The translations under genes were made by a program, and so were the position numbers. From JAAYLC01 sp035654795 (GTDB lineage Bacteria; Bacteroidota; Bacteroidia; Flavobacteriales; Flavobacteriaceae), in the NCBI GenBank assembly GCA_035654795.1, contig DASRWC010000048.1:1-64000 (forward strand): 64,000 nt of DNA, given 5' to 3'. The notes beneath the pieces are model-generated. The model was not told the origin of the DNA and did no database searches. It was given only the letters and a program-made list of their open reading frames with translations. Every line of letters begins with the position of its first letter. Positions within the stretch are counted from its first letter, which is position 1. Below, piece by piece: positions 8,807 to 16,372 of the stretch.

Positions 8807-10369
8807 CTATCCTTTATGAATTTTCAGTTTAGTTCCTGGTTTTAAATTAGTCCCACTAATATCGTTCCATTTTTGAATATTCTCTACAGAAACTCCGGGA
8901 AATTTTTGTGCAATGCTCCAAAGCGTGTCTCCGGCTTTCACTGTATATACTTTTCCTCCTGCTGCCGGAGATACGGTAGCTTTGTTTGTGGCCGTAGCAG
9001 GTGAGGATGCGGCGATGGTATTATTATTTTTTTGCGGATAAATGATAAGGTTCTGTCCCACTTTTAAATGATCGCTTCGTAGCCCGTTCCAATTTTTAAT
9101 TTGGTTGACAGCGACTCCGTGTTGATCGGCAATTTTGCCAAGGAAGTCACCATTCTTAACGCGATACCGTATTTTTTCAGGTTGTTCAACCATAGCAGGT
9201 GCCGCTTCTTTAGATTCCTTTTTTTCTTGATCTATGTAGGCATAGATTGCTTCTTCATTAGCCACGAAGGTTCCAAGAGCGGTAATTGGTAGTCTTAGGT
9301 AATAATCTTTTCCCGACACTACCGGGATGATTCCTAATTTATAAGCGGGATTTAGAAACTCGAGTTCCTGTTTCTCTAAGTTTGTCATTTGCGCTATTTG
9401 GTCAAATGACATTTGTCTTTTAACCCGCACTGTATCTGTGGCTACATAGGGAATTCGTTCATTTTTTCTTTCAAACCCGTGCTCTTTGGCATATTCAAAA
9501 ATATACATGGTGGCCAAGAATGCCGGAACATAGCCGGCTGTTTCTCTTGGGAGATAGTGTCTGAGGGTCCAATAGTCTGTTGCGCCTCCGGAGCGTCTTA
9601 TAGCTTTTGAAACGTTGCCGGGTCCGTAATTATAAGAAGCAAGTGCCAGATCCCAATCGCCAAAACTTTCGTTGAGGCTCTTCAAATATTTTGCAGCGGC
9701 GGCTGTTGCTTTTATAGGATCTGACCGTTCATCTACATATGAATTTACATCGAGTCCGAACATTTTACCGGTGGCAAACATAAACTGCCATAATCCGGTA
9801 GCCCCAACTCTGGATTGTGCGCGAGGATTTAATGCAGATTCGATTACGGCTAAGTATTTGAGCTCAAGAGGCAAATTTTGGCGATCAAGTTCTTCTTCAA
9901 ACAAAGGGAAGTAATATTCGCTCAAACTCATCAGGCGTTGTAGGCTCTGCCTTCTGTTCTTCAGATAATGTTTGATAACACTTTCAAGCGTTGGATTATA
10001 TTCAATTCGGAAAGGAGTTCGGGAGTTCAGATCTTTTAATCTTTGTTTTAACAATTCTGTCGAGAGCTCATCATACTGCACTTCTCCAAAATCATTTTGT
10101 GCAATAGTATTATAAACTTCATCAAAGAGATCTGCTCCATATACGCGTTGAAGCCAAAGACTGTCTTTTTCTCTTGCAAATTCAATGTCTTTCAGATTGT
10201 AAATTAAAGAATCTTCTATAACAAGATTTTTAAATTCTCCGTGTGCTTTTTTTGACTCCACGATTTCCCTGGTCTTCGCAGGAGTTGTATTTTTCTTTCC
10301 TTTTTGCTGAGCGAAAGTGACGCTGAGGGGGAGCATCAAAAAACTCATTGCTATTGCCCATTTCTGCAT
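8807..10369 (-). CDS. MltD-like lytic transglycosylase with two LysM domains
   Basis: Cleaves the MurNAc-GlcNAc bond of peptidoglycan with 1,6-anhydro product formation. 520 aa. Signal peptide 1-20, a helical region, then an SLT domain with the catalytic Glu at 177 (AVIESALNP), the GATGLWQFM motif at 189-197 and ASYNYGPGNV at 244-253. Two LysM repeats follow at about 405-447 and 474-517, which bind glycan. The order SLT then LysM is that of MltD. Upstream DNA has no convincing TAnnTTTG box. Cotranscribed with the DUF4837 lipoprotein. Confidence 0.93.
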   Translation of the reverse strand: MQKWAIAMSFLMLPLSVTFAQQKGKKNTTPAKTREIVESKKAHGEFKNLVIEDSLIYNLKDIEFAREKDSLWLQRVYGADLFDEVYNTIAQNDFGEVQYDELSTELLKQRLKDLNSRTPFRIEYNPTLESVIKHYLKNRRQSLQRLMSLSEYYFPLFEEELDRQNLPLELKYLAVIESALNPRAQSRVGATGLWQFMFATGKMFGLDVNSYVDERSDPIKATAAAAKYLKSLNESFGDWDLALASYNYGPGNVSKAIRRSGGATDYWTLRHYLPRETAGYVPAFLATMYIFEYAKEHGFERKNERIPYVATDTVRVKRQMSFDQIAQMTNLEKQELEFLNPAYKLGIIPVVSGKDYYLRLPITALGTFVANEEAIYAYIDQEKKESKEAAPAMVEQPEKIRYRVKNGDFLGKIADQHGVAVNQIKNWNGLRSDHLKVGQNLIIYPQKNNNTIAASSPATATNKATVSPAAGGKVYTVKAGDTLWSIAQKFPGVSVENIQKWNDISGTNLKPGTKLKIHKG

Positions 10370-10539
10370 ATTTCTTGCTTTTTTAGGGTTATTTTGAAAA
10401 CGAAAGGTCGGTTATATTTAGAATTATTAGCGTTCAATAAAACGCAAATCAAATACTTTTATTTTATCAAAAACAATAAGCAAGCGAAAATAAAAAAATT
10501 ATATTATACAAACTCTTTTAGATCAATCATTTAACAGTC

Positions 10540-11724
10540 TCAAGAAAGTGCCGCTATCCCCGGAAGTTCTTTTCCTTCAAGCATTTCAAGCATCGCACCA
10601 CCTCCTGTTGAGACGTAGCTCATCTTTTCAGCAAGACCAAATTGCTTGGCTGCTGCCACTGAATCGCCTCCACCCACCAAGGAGAAAGCGCCGGCTGCTG
10701 TAGCCTCAGCTATTGCATTTCCGAGATGTATGGTTCCATTTGCAAAATTTTCCATTTCAAATACCCCTACCGGCCCATTCCAAAGAATGGTCTTGGATTC
10801 TTTGATCACTGCCCTAAAATTCTTGGAAGTTTCGGGTCCGACGTCCAATCCCATCCATCCGGAAGAAATTTCATTTGTTTTTTCAATTTTAGTATTTGCA
10901 CCTTGTGAAAAACTATCAGCTACAACAGCATCAATCGGTAGATGCACCATTACTTTCTTTTTATGGGCACTTTGTAATATATCCAGTGCCAGATCAAGTT
11001 TATCATCTTCTACCAAGGAGTTCCCGATTTCCCCACCTTGGGCTCTAATAAAGGTAAAAGCCATGCCACCTCCAATAATAAGATGATCTACTTTATCCAA
11101 AATATTTTCAATGATGGAGATTTTTGAAGAGACCTTTGCTCCTCCGATAATGGCTGTGACCGGCTTTACATTGTCCTCCATAACCTTTTTCACATTTTCT
11201 ACCTCTGAAGCCAACAGATATCCGGCGCATTTGGCATTTGGAAAAAATTCCGCAATAACCGCTGTTGAAGCATGAGCTCGATGTGCAGTTCCAAAAGCAT
11301 CGTTTACATAAATATCTCCAAGCGCGGCTAATTCTTTTGAAAATGCAGTGTCTCCGGCAGTTTCTTCTTTATGATAACGAAGATTTTCGAGTAATAGGAT
11401 GTCTCCTGGTTGTAGTTGTTCCGCCATAGACTGCGCTTGTTTCCCAATGCAATCAGTAGAAAACTTTACAGCTTTTCCGAAAAGGTTTGACAAGTAGGGC
11501 ACTAGGTGTTCTAAAGAAAACTCTTTTTCTTTGTCCTTGGGCCGCCCTAAATGAGACATAAGGATCACCGCTCCTCCATCATCAAGAATCTTTTCAATAG
11601 TCGGTTTTGCAGCCAATATCCTGGTATCATCAGTGATATTAAAATTTCTATCCAAAGGCACATTATAATCAACGCGAACCAGGGCTTTTTTATCCTTGAA
11701 GTTAAAATCATCAATAGTTTTCAT
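10540..11724 (-). CDS. pgk: phosphoglycerate kinase
   Basis: Glycolytic enzyme transferring phosphate from 1,3-bisphosphoglycerate to ADP. 394 aa with the ATG at 11724; a longer frame to 11775 would start upstream of the -7 box at 11754-11761, so it is rejected. Seen: RVDYNVPLD near the N-terminus, the SHLGRPKD loop, NDAFGTAHRAHAST, ILWNGPVGVFE and the C-terminal GGGDSVAA and STGGGAMLE nucleotide loops. Divergent from holB; the two promoters share a 106-bp gap. Complete and ordinary. Confidence 0.97.
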   Translation of the reverse strand: MKTIDDFNFKDKKALVRVDYNVPLDRNFNITDDTRILAAKPTIEKILDDGGAVILMSHLGRPKDKEKEFSLEHLVPYLSNLFGKAVKFSTDCIGKQAQSMAEQLQPGDILLLENLRYHKEETAGDTAFSKELAALGDIYVNDAFGTAHRAHASTAVIAEFFPNAKCAGYLLASEVENVKKVMEDNVKPVTAIIGGAKVSSKISIIENILDKVDHLIIGGGMAFTFIRAQGGEIGNSLVEDDKLDLALDILQSAHKKKVMVHLPIDAVVADSFSQGANTKIEKTNEISSGWMGLDVGPETSKNFRAVIKESKTILWNGPVGVFEMENFANGTIHLGNAIAEATAAGAFSLVGGGDSVAAAKQFGLAEKMSYVSTGGGAMLEMLEGKELPGIAALS

Positions 11725-11753
11725 AAGAATGGTTGGGTTAAGAAATTGAGAAG

Positions 11754-11761
11754 CAAATATA
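11754..11761 (-). promoter_or_regulatory. -7 box for pgk
   Basis: TATATTTG on the minus strand, 30 nt upstream of the chosen pgk ATG. It decides the start codon, because the longer reading frame would begin outside the transcript. Confidence 0.55.
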
Positions 11762-11819
11762 AAATATTGGTTCACATGGAATATTCACAACTTGGAAGAA
11801 TCTTGTTTTTGAAATTGAT

Positions 11820-11827
11820 TAGATTTG
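11820..11827 (+). promoter_or_regulatory. -7 box overlapping the holB start region
   Basis: TAGATTTG, exact TAnnTTTG match, ending 3 nt before the GTG of holB. If used, transcription would begin at or inside the start codon. Confidence 0.35.
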
Positions 11828-11830
11828 CAC

Positions 11831-12982
11831 GTGAAATTTTCAGAAGTCATAGGTCAAAAGCACTTAAAATCTCACTTGCAGCATTCATTAAGAGCAGGTA
11901 GGATTCCACACGCTCAATTATTTTCAGGAAATGTTGGAAGTGGTTTATTGCCAATGGCATTGGCATATGCAGCAGAAATTCTCACGCTTCAATTTGTTGA
12001 GAATTCTCCTGCCTACGTTAAAGGCCAAGATCTCGTAAAAAAGCTCGAACATCCTGATTTACATTTTGTATTTCCTGTTAATAAAACTAAGGATGTCATA
12101 AAAGACAAACCCATAAGTGATGATTTTATGCATTTATGGCGGTCTTTTGTTATTGAGAGACCTTACTCATCTCTATTTCAATGGCTTCAGTATTTGGGCA
12201 TTGAGAACAAGCAGGGGAACATAAGTGTTCATGAAGCTCAGTCAATCTCTCACAAATTGGCTCTAAAATCGTTTCACGGCGGTTATAAGGTCATGATTAT
12301 TTGGATGGCGGAACATATGAATGAACCGTGTGCCAACAAGATTTTGAAATTAATTGAAGAGCCGGAAGATAAAACTGTGCTACTCTTGCTATCGGAAAGA
12401 GAAGATCAATTGCTTACCACGATTCGCTCGCGTTTACAGGAGCTTGAATTTCCGCTACTTTCGGAAGAGGACATTGCAAACGGACTGATTCAAAAAAGAG
12501 GTATAAAAGAAAGTACCGCCCATTCTATAGCGTCACGAGCCCGAGGTGATTTTAATCGCGCGATTCAATTAATTGAAGAGTCCGGTGAAGAATTGATTTT
12601 TGAAGAATGGTTCATTTCCTGGGTAAGGATTGCTTTTCGAGCTAAAGATAAAAAAGCATTGTCCGACTTGTTGAAATGGAGTGAAAACCTTGCTACTATT
12701 GGACGTGAATCTCAGAAGAAGTTTTTGCTTTACTGCCTCGAATGCTTCCGCCAAGCCTTAATGCAGAATTATGGAGTAACTCCTCTTGTCCACTTTGATG
12801 CAAATGACAAGTCTTTCCAACTACGCAAATTTGCTCCTTTTATTCATGGAAATAATATTGTAGCAATTTGTAACACCATAGAAGATGCAGCTTATCATAT
12901 TGAACGAAATGCAAATCCTAAAGTTCTCTTCGCCGATCTCTCCATGAAACTCACTCGTTTCCTGCATCGTGAGCCTCAATAA
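11831..12982 (+). CDS. holB: DNA polymerase III, delta' clamp-loader subunit
   Basis: AAA+ subunit of the replicative clamp loader. About 383 aa from the GTG at 11831 (an in-frame TTG lies at 11825). N-terminal FSEVIGQKHLKSHL and AGRIPHAQLFSG are characteristic. The Walker A position reads GNVGSGLL, lacking the Lys-Ser/Thr pair, consistent with delta' being unable to hydrolyse ATP. NKILKLIEEPEDKTVLLL and the TTIRSR segment correspond to the sensor and arginine-finger SRC region, here reduced to IRSRLQ. The exact -7 box TAGATTTG lies at 11820-11827, immediately before the start, so the message may be leaderless. Confidence 0.88.
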   Translation: MKFSEVIGQKHLKSHLQHSLRAGRIPHAQLFSGNVGSGLLPMALAYAAEILTLQFVENSPAYVKGQDLVKKLEHPDLHFVFPVNKTKDVIKDKPISDDFMHLWRSFVIERPYSSLFQWLQYLGIENKQGNISVHEAQSISHKLALKSFHGGYKVMIIWMAEHMNEPCANKILKLIEEPEDKTVLLLLSEREDQLLTTIRSRLQELEFPLLSEEDIANGLIQKRGIKESTAHSIASRARGDFNRAIQLIEESGEELIFEEWFISWVRIAFRAKDKKALSDLLKWSENLATIGRESQKKFLLYCLECFRQALMQNYGVTPLVHFDANDKSFQLRKFAPFIHGNNIVAICNTIEDAAYHIERNANPKVLFADLSMKLTRFLHREPQ

Positions 12983-13144
12983 TTCTCATCTATTACTTTT
13001 TTTAGAATTATAATGAAAATCTATATGATTCTCTTCATTTTAAAGTCCTTAAAGCGCCTTTTTCGCTATTAGGTATAGTTAGATGTATTGATCACGTCCA
13101 AAAGCTATTTAAAGCCTTCTAAAGAAGAAAACGGATCAAAAAAC

Positions 13145-13996
13145 TCATTTTTTCTCCAAGATATAGATCAATGAGGAATATTCCCCCGTCCCACAGGCTC
13201 GTAAATTAGATTTCAGTCCTATCCAAATACCTCTCAAGGAAAACCTTTTGCCTTCCGCATATTTTTCAGAAAGAAGACTCACATAAAAAGAATCGAATAC
13301 CAAAGGTTTCACTTTTACCAACTCAAAATGCTTCTTGAATAGTTCAGAAATGGATTTTTGAGAAAAATGCCAAATATGTCGTGGAACATCAAAAGCTGCC
13401 CAAAATTCTCCATAGTAAGTGGCGTCATAGCTTTTATAATTTGGAACGGCCACCACAAGATAACCGCCGGGCAAAAGAAGTTGTTGAAGGTGTTCAATAG
13501 TTTTTTTTAAATCAGGAATGTGTTCAAGGGCATGCCACATAGTGATCACATCAAATTTTTCCTGGATTCCATCTAGTTGCTCAGTAACTTCTAAACCCTT
13601 CTTCCCGGCTAATTCTCGAGAGGCGGCATCCGGTTCAATTCCTTTAACCTGATACCCGCGTTTCTTGGCTTTAAGTAAAAACTCGCCTGTCCCGCTCCCA
13701 ATGTCGAGTAACTTCCCATCCTTTTTGAAGTTCTTGACAAGGCTGATTTTTCTTTTAATAGACCACCATTTAACCCAACGATAGACTACCCCAAAAACTC
13801 CACCTCCGGTATCGGAATGAGAAATGTAGTTATCACTTTTATAATAGTCGGATAAATTGAGTGGGATAGGATCTGTTTTAAGGAGCTCTAATTCTTCATC
13901 TACGAGAAGATCAAATGATTCTCCGCTAAGGAAAAAATCACGAGTCGTTAAATAGCATTTTTTGAAGTCTGAGAAATCCCGTTCCACGTGAAACAA
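13145..13996 (-). CDS. class I SAM-dependent methyltransferase
   Basis: 283 aa. Glycine-rich SAM-binding motif LLDIGSGTGEF, then GIEPD (acidic end of the second strand) and WHALEHIPD (post-motif region) mark a Methyltransf_11/23-type fold. The N-terminal 100 residues include an aromatic stretch (DYYKSDNYISHSD) seen in enzymes modifying lipid or glycan intermediates, but the substrate is unknown. The start is a TTG at 13996 (a GTG at 13987 is the alternative); no ATG is available. It follows mnmG by 5 nt, and its first codons (F-H-V-E) lie on a parS-like palindrome. Confidence 0.82.
   Translation of the reverse strand: MFHVERDFSDFKKCYLTTRDFFLSGESFDLLVDEELELLKTDPIPLNLSDYYKSDNYISHSDTGGGVFGVVYRWVKWWSIKRKISLVKNFKKDGKLLDIGSGTGEFLLKAKKRGYQVKGIEPDAASRELAGKKGLEVTEQLDGIQEKFDVITMWHALEHIPDLKKTIEHLQQLLLPGGYLVVAVPNYKSYDATYYGEFWAAFDVPRHIWHFSQKSISELFKKHFELVKVKPLVFDSFYVSLLSEKYAEGKRFSLRGIWIGLKSNLRACGTGEYSSLIYILEKK
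13980..13995. other. parS-like ParB binding site, within the methyltransferase start
   Basis: CGTTCCACGTGAAACA matches the bacterial parS consensus TGTTNCACGTGNAACA at 15 of 16 positions; only the first base differs. It spans the first codons of the methyltransferase gene. A second, perfect site lies 1.9 kb away on the other side of mnmG. Confidence 0.75.
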
Positions 13997-14001
13997 TTTT
14001 T

Positions 14002-15873
14002 TTACCTTCCCATATAAATTAAAAGAATAGATACATCATTCGGTGAAATTCCGCTTATTCTTGATGCTTGGGAAATGGTTCGGGGGCGAATTTTTGACAA
14101 TTTCTCGCGAGCTTCGAAAGAAAGAGATTTTACTTTGGAATAGTCAAAGGTTTCTGGAATTTTTACGCTTTCCAATCGATTCAATTTGTCAGCATTATTC
14201 TTTTCCTTTTCGATATACCCGGAATATTTGACTTGAATTTCTGCTTGTTGAATTTCCTCCTGATTCAGATTATGCTCAGTAATAAAATCATCCACCTCTA
14301 CCAATCTTCTCATATCTTCCATTGTGATTTCCGGACGGGAGAAGAATTTAAACATTTTATCACTCTGACCAACTTCAGCCGAACCTTTTTCTACGAATAT
14401 TTCATTTATTCTCTCAGGAGCAACACTGGTATCTCTAAAAAATTGAACAAATGCTTCAGCTTTTGACTTTTTGCTTTCCATCCTTCGCATTCTTTCCTCT
14501 GTAGCCAAACCAATGTCAAAGGATTTAGGAGTGAGTCGAAAATCGGCATTATCTTGTCTCAACAAGGTTCTATATTCTGCCCGTGATGTAAACATCCTAT
14601 ACGGCTCTTCGGTTCCTTTGGTTATCAAATCATCGATAAGCACGCCAATATAGGCTTCATCGCGGTTTAAGATGAATGGCTCTTTTTCATTAATTTTCAA
14701 ATGTGCATTGATTCCGGCAATCAAACCCTGGGAAGCGGCTTCTTCGTACCCCGTAGTACCATTAATTTGTCCCGCAAAAAATAGTCCATCCACTAATTTA
14801 GTCTCCAATGTATGCTTCAACTGCGTAGGCGGAAAATAATCGTATTCTATTGCATATCCCGGTCTGAAGAACTTTACATTTTCAAACCCTGCAACTCTGC
14901 GAAGGGCTTTGAATTGGACATCCTCGGGCAATGAAGTAGAAAATCCGTTGACATAATATTCTACAGTATTCCATCCTTCAGGCTCAACAAAAATTTGGTG
15001 CCGTTCTTTATCGGCAAACCGGTTTATTTTATCCTCAATTGAAGGGCAATATCGTGGTCCTACACTTTTTATGGAACCATTAAACATGGGCGACCTGTCA
15101 AATCCTTCTTTCAGTAATTCATGAACTTCCTTACTGGTGTGACTCATATGACAAGATCGTTGTTCTTTTAGTGGCCTTGTGATATCCAAATAAGAGAACT
15201 TTTGAGGATTGGCATCACCCGGTTGCTCAATCATCTTTGAAAAATCCAATGACCTTCCATCTACACGAGGTGGTGTTCCGGTTTTCATTCTTCCTGATTG
15301 AAATCCCAATTTTATTAAATCTTCTGTAATTCCGGTTGCAGCTCTTTCTCCTGCCCTACCTCCACCAAATTGTTTCTCTCCAATATGGATAAGGCCATTT
15401 AAAAAAGTGCCGTTAGTGAGAATAATGGTTTTGGCATAAACAACCAGCCCAAGCGATGTGCGAACCCCCTTTACTTTCCCATCTTCAGTAATGATCCCGG
15501 AAACCATGTCTTGATAAAAATCAAGATTAGGGGTTTGTTCTAGCATCAACCTCCATTCTTCTGCAAATTTCATTCTATCACTTTGAACGCGCGGACTCCA
15601 CATTGCCGGTCCTTTGGACATATTCAACATTTTAAACTGAATCGCACTCCTGTCTGAAACAATCCCACTGTACCCTCCAAGAGCATCAATTTCTCGAACA
15701 ATCTGACCTTTGGCAATTCCGCCCATAGCAGGGTTACAACTCATTTGAGCAATATTCTGAAGGTTCATTGTAATTAACAATGTCAGTGAACCTAAGTTTG
15801 CGGCAGCCGCGGCAGCCTCTGATCCGGCATGCCCTCCTCCTACAACAACTACATCATACTCTTTTGCAAACAT
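14002..15873 (-). CDS. mnmG: tRNA uridine-5-carboxymethylaminomethyl modification enzyme, FAD subunit
   Basis: With MnmE, installs cmnm5 at the wobble U34 of several tRNAs; formerly gidA. 623 aa, normal length. N-terminal FAD-binding VVVGGGHAGSEAA (9-21), the SCNPAMGGIAKG segment, PRYCPSIEDK with a conserved Cys, FAGQINGTTGYEEAA, and the C-terminal helical domain that binds MnmE. Own -7 box at 15920-15927. mnmG often lies near the replication origin, and here it is bracketed by two parS-type sites. The methyltransferase downstream is probably in the same transcript. mnmE is not in the window. Confidence 0.97.
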   Translation of the reverse strand: MFAKEYDVVVVGGGHAGSEAAAAAANLGSLTLLITMNLQNIAQMSCNPAMGGIAKGQIVREIDALGGYSGIVSDRSAIQFKMLNMSKGPAMWSPRVQSDRMKFAEEWRLMLEQTPNLDFYQDMVSGIITEDGKVKGVRTSLGLVVYAKTIILTNGTFLNGLIHIGEKQFGGGRAGERAATGITEDLIKLGFQSGRMKTGTPPRVDGRSLDFSKMIEQPGDANPQKFSYLDITRPLKEQRSCHMSHTSKEVHELLKEGFDRSPMFNGSIKSVGPRYCPSIEDKINRFADKERHQIFVEPEGWNTVEYYVNGFSTSLPEDVQFKALRRVAGFENVKFFRPGYAIEYDYFPPTQLKHTLETKLVDGLFFAGQINGTTGYEEAASQGLIAGINAHLKINEKEPFILNRDEAYIGVLIDDLITKGTEEPYRMFTSRAEYRTLLRQDNADFRLTPKSFDIGLATEERMRRMESKKSKAEAFVQFFRDTSVAPERINEIFVEKGSAEVGQSDKMFKFFSRPEITMEDMRRLVEVDDFITEHNLNQEEIQQAEIQVKYSGYIEKEKNNADKLNRLESVKIPETFDYSKVKSLSFEAREKLSKIRPRTISQASRISGISPNDVSILLIYMGR

Positions 15874-15887
15874 TTTATACTTTTTAA

Positions 15888-15905
15888 TTGTTCCACGTGG
15901 AACAA
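15888..15905. other. parS site (perfect palindrome) upstream of mnmG
   Basis: An 18-bp perfect inverted repeat whose central 16-mer TGTTCCACGTGGAACA (15889-15904) matches the parS consensus TGTTNCACGTGNAACA at every position. It lies between the mnmG start and its -7 box, i.e. in the transcribed leader. ParB binding here would be expected to load the chromosome segregation complex. parA and parB are not in the window. Confidence 0.88.
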
Positions 15906-15919
15906 AATTTATTCGGCTG

Positions 15920-15927
15920 CAAATTTA
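15920..15927 (-). promoter_or_regulatory. -7 box for mnmG
   Basis: TAAATTTG on the minus strand, 46 nt upstream of the mnmG ATG, with the parS palindrome in the leader between them. Confidence 0.5.
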
Positions 15928-15955
15928 CTTAAAACAAAAATTGGTAGCGAAGTTT

Positions 15956-16372
15956 TTATACTTCAAATAACAAAGACAATGCTTGATCCTCTTCGGCACG
16001 CATAACGGCACTCTCTTCGGGTGTCTCATCTTTAAATCCCATAAAATGCAGGATGCCGTGAATCATAACTCTACCCAGTTCCTCTTGGAAACTCACATCC
16101 AAACTTTCAGCATTTTCCCGAACTCTATCTATCGAGATATAAATCTCTCCGGAAATCAACTTACCCATTGTGTAATCAAAACTGATAATGTCTGTGTAGG
16201 TGTCATGATTTAAGAACTCTAAGTTTATTCCAAGTAATTCCTCATCATCACAGAAAATATACATCAAGTCGCCTTCTGTAAATTTCTTTTCTCTTATAAT
16301 GCGGCCAATCCAGTTCTTAATGGCTTCCTCATTTTCAATTTCAAACTTGGTGTTATAAACAAATTCAATCAT
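15956..16372 (-). CDS. ybeY: endoribonuclease YbeY (rRNA maturation)
   Basis: Zinc-dependent RNase involved in 16S rRNA 3' maturation and ribosome quality control. 138 aa from the ATG at 16372; an upstream ATG at 16393 would overlap DUF4175 by 29 nt and adds residues not expected in relatives. The metal site is HGILHFMGFKD: the first two His are conserved, but the usual D-H after the Gly-aromatic is K-D, so the third ligand is Asp rather than His, a variant I associate with Bacteroidota. Also seen: NHDTYTDIISFDY and GEIYISIDRV. Overlaps the DUF4175 stop by 8 nt. Confidence 0.92.
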   Translation of the reverse strand: MIEFVYNTKFEIENEEAIKNWIGRIIREKKFTEGDLMYIFCDDEELLGINLEFLNHDTYTDIISFDYTMGKLISGEIYISIDRVRENAESLDVSFQEELGRVMIHGILHFMGFKDETPEESAVMRAEEDQALSLLFEV

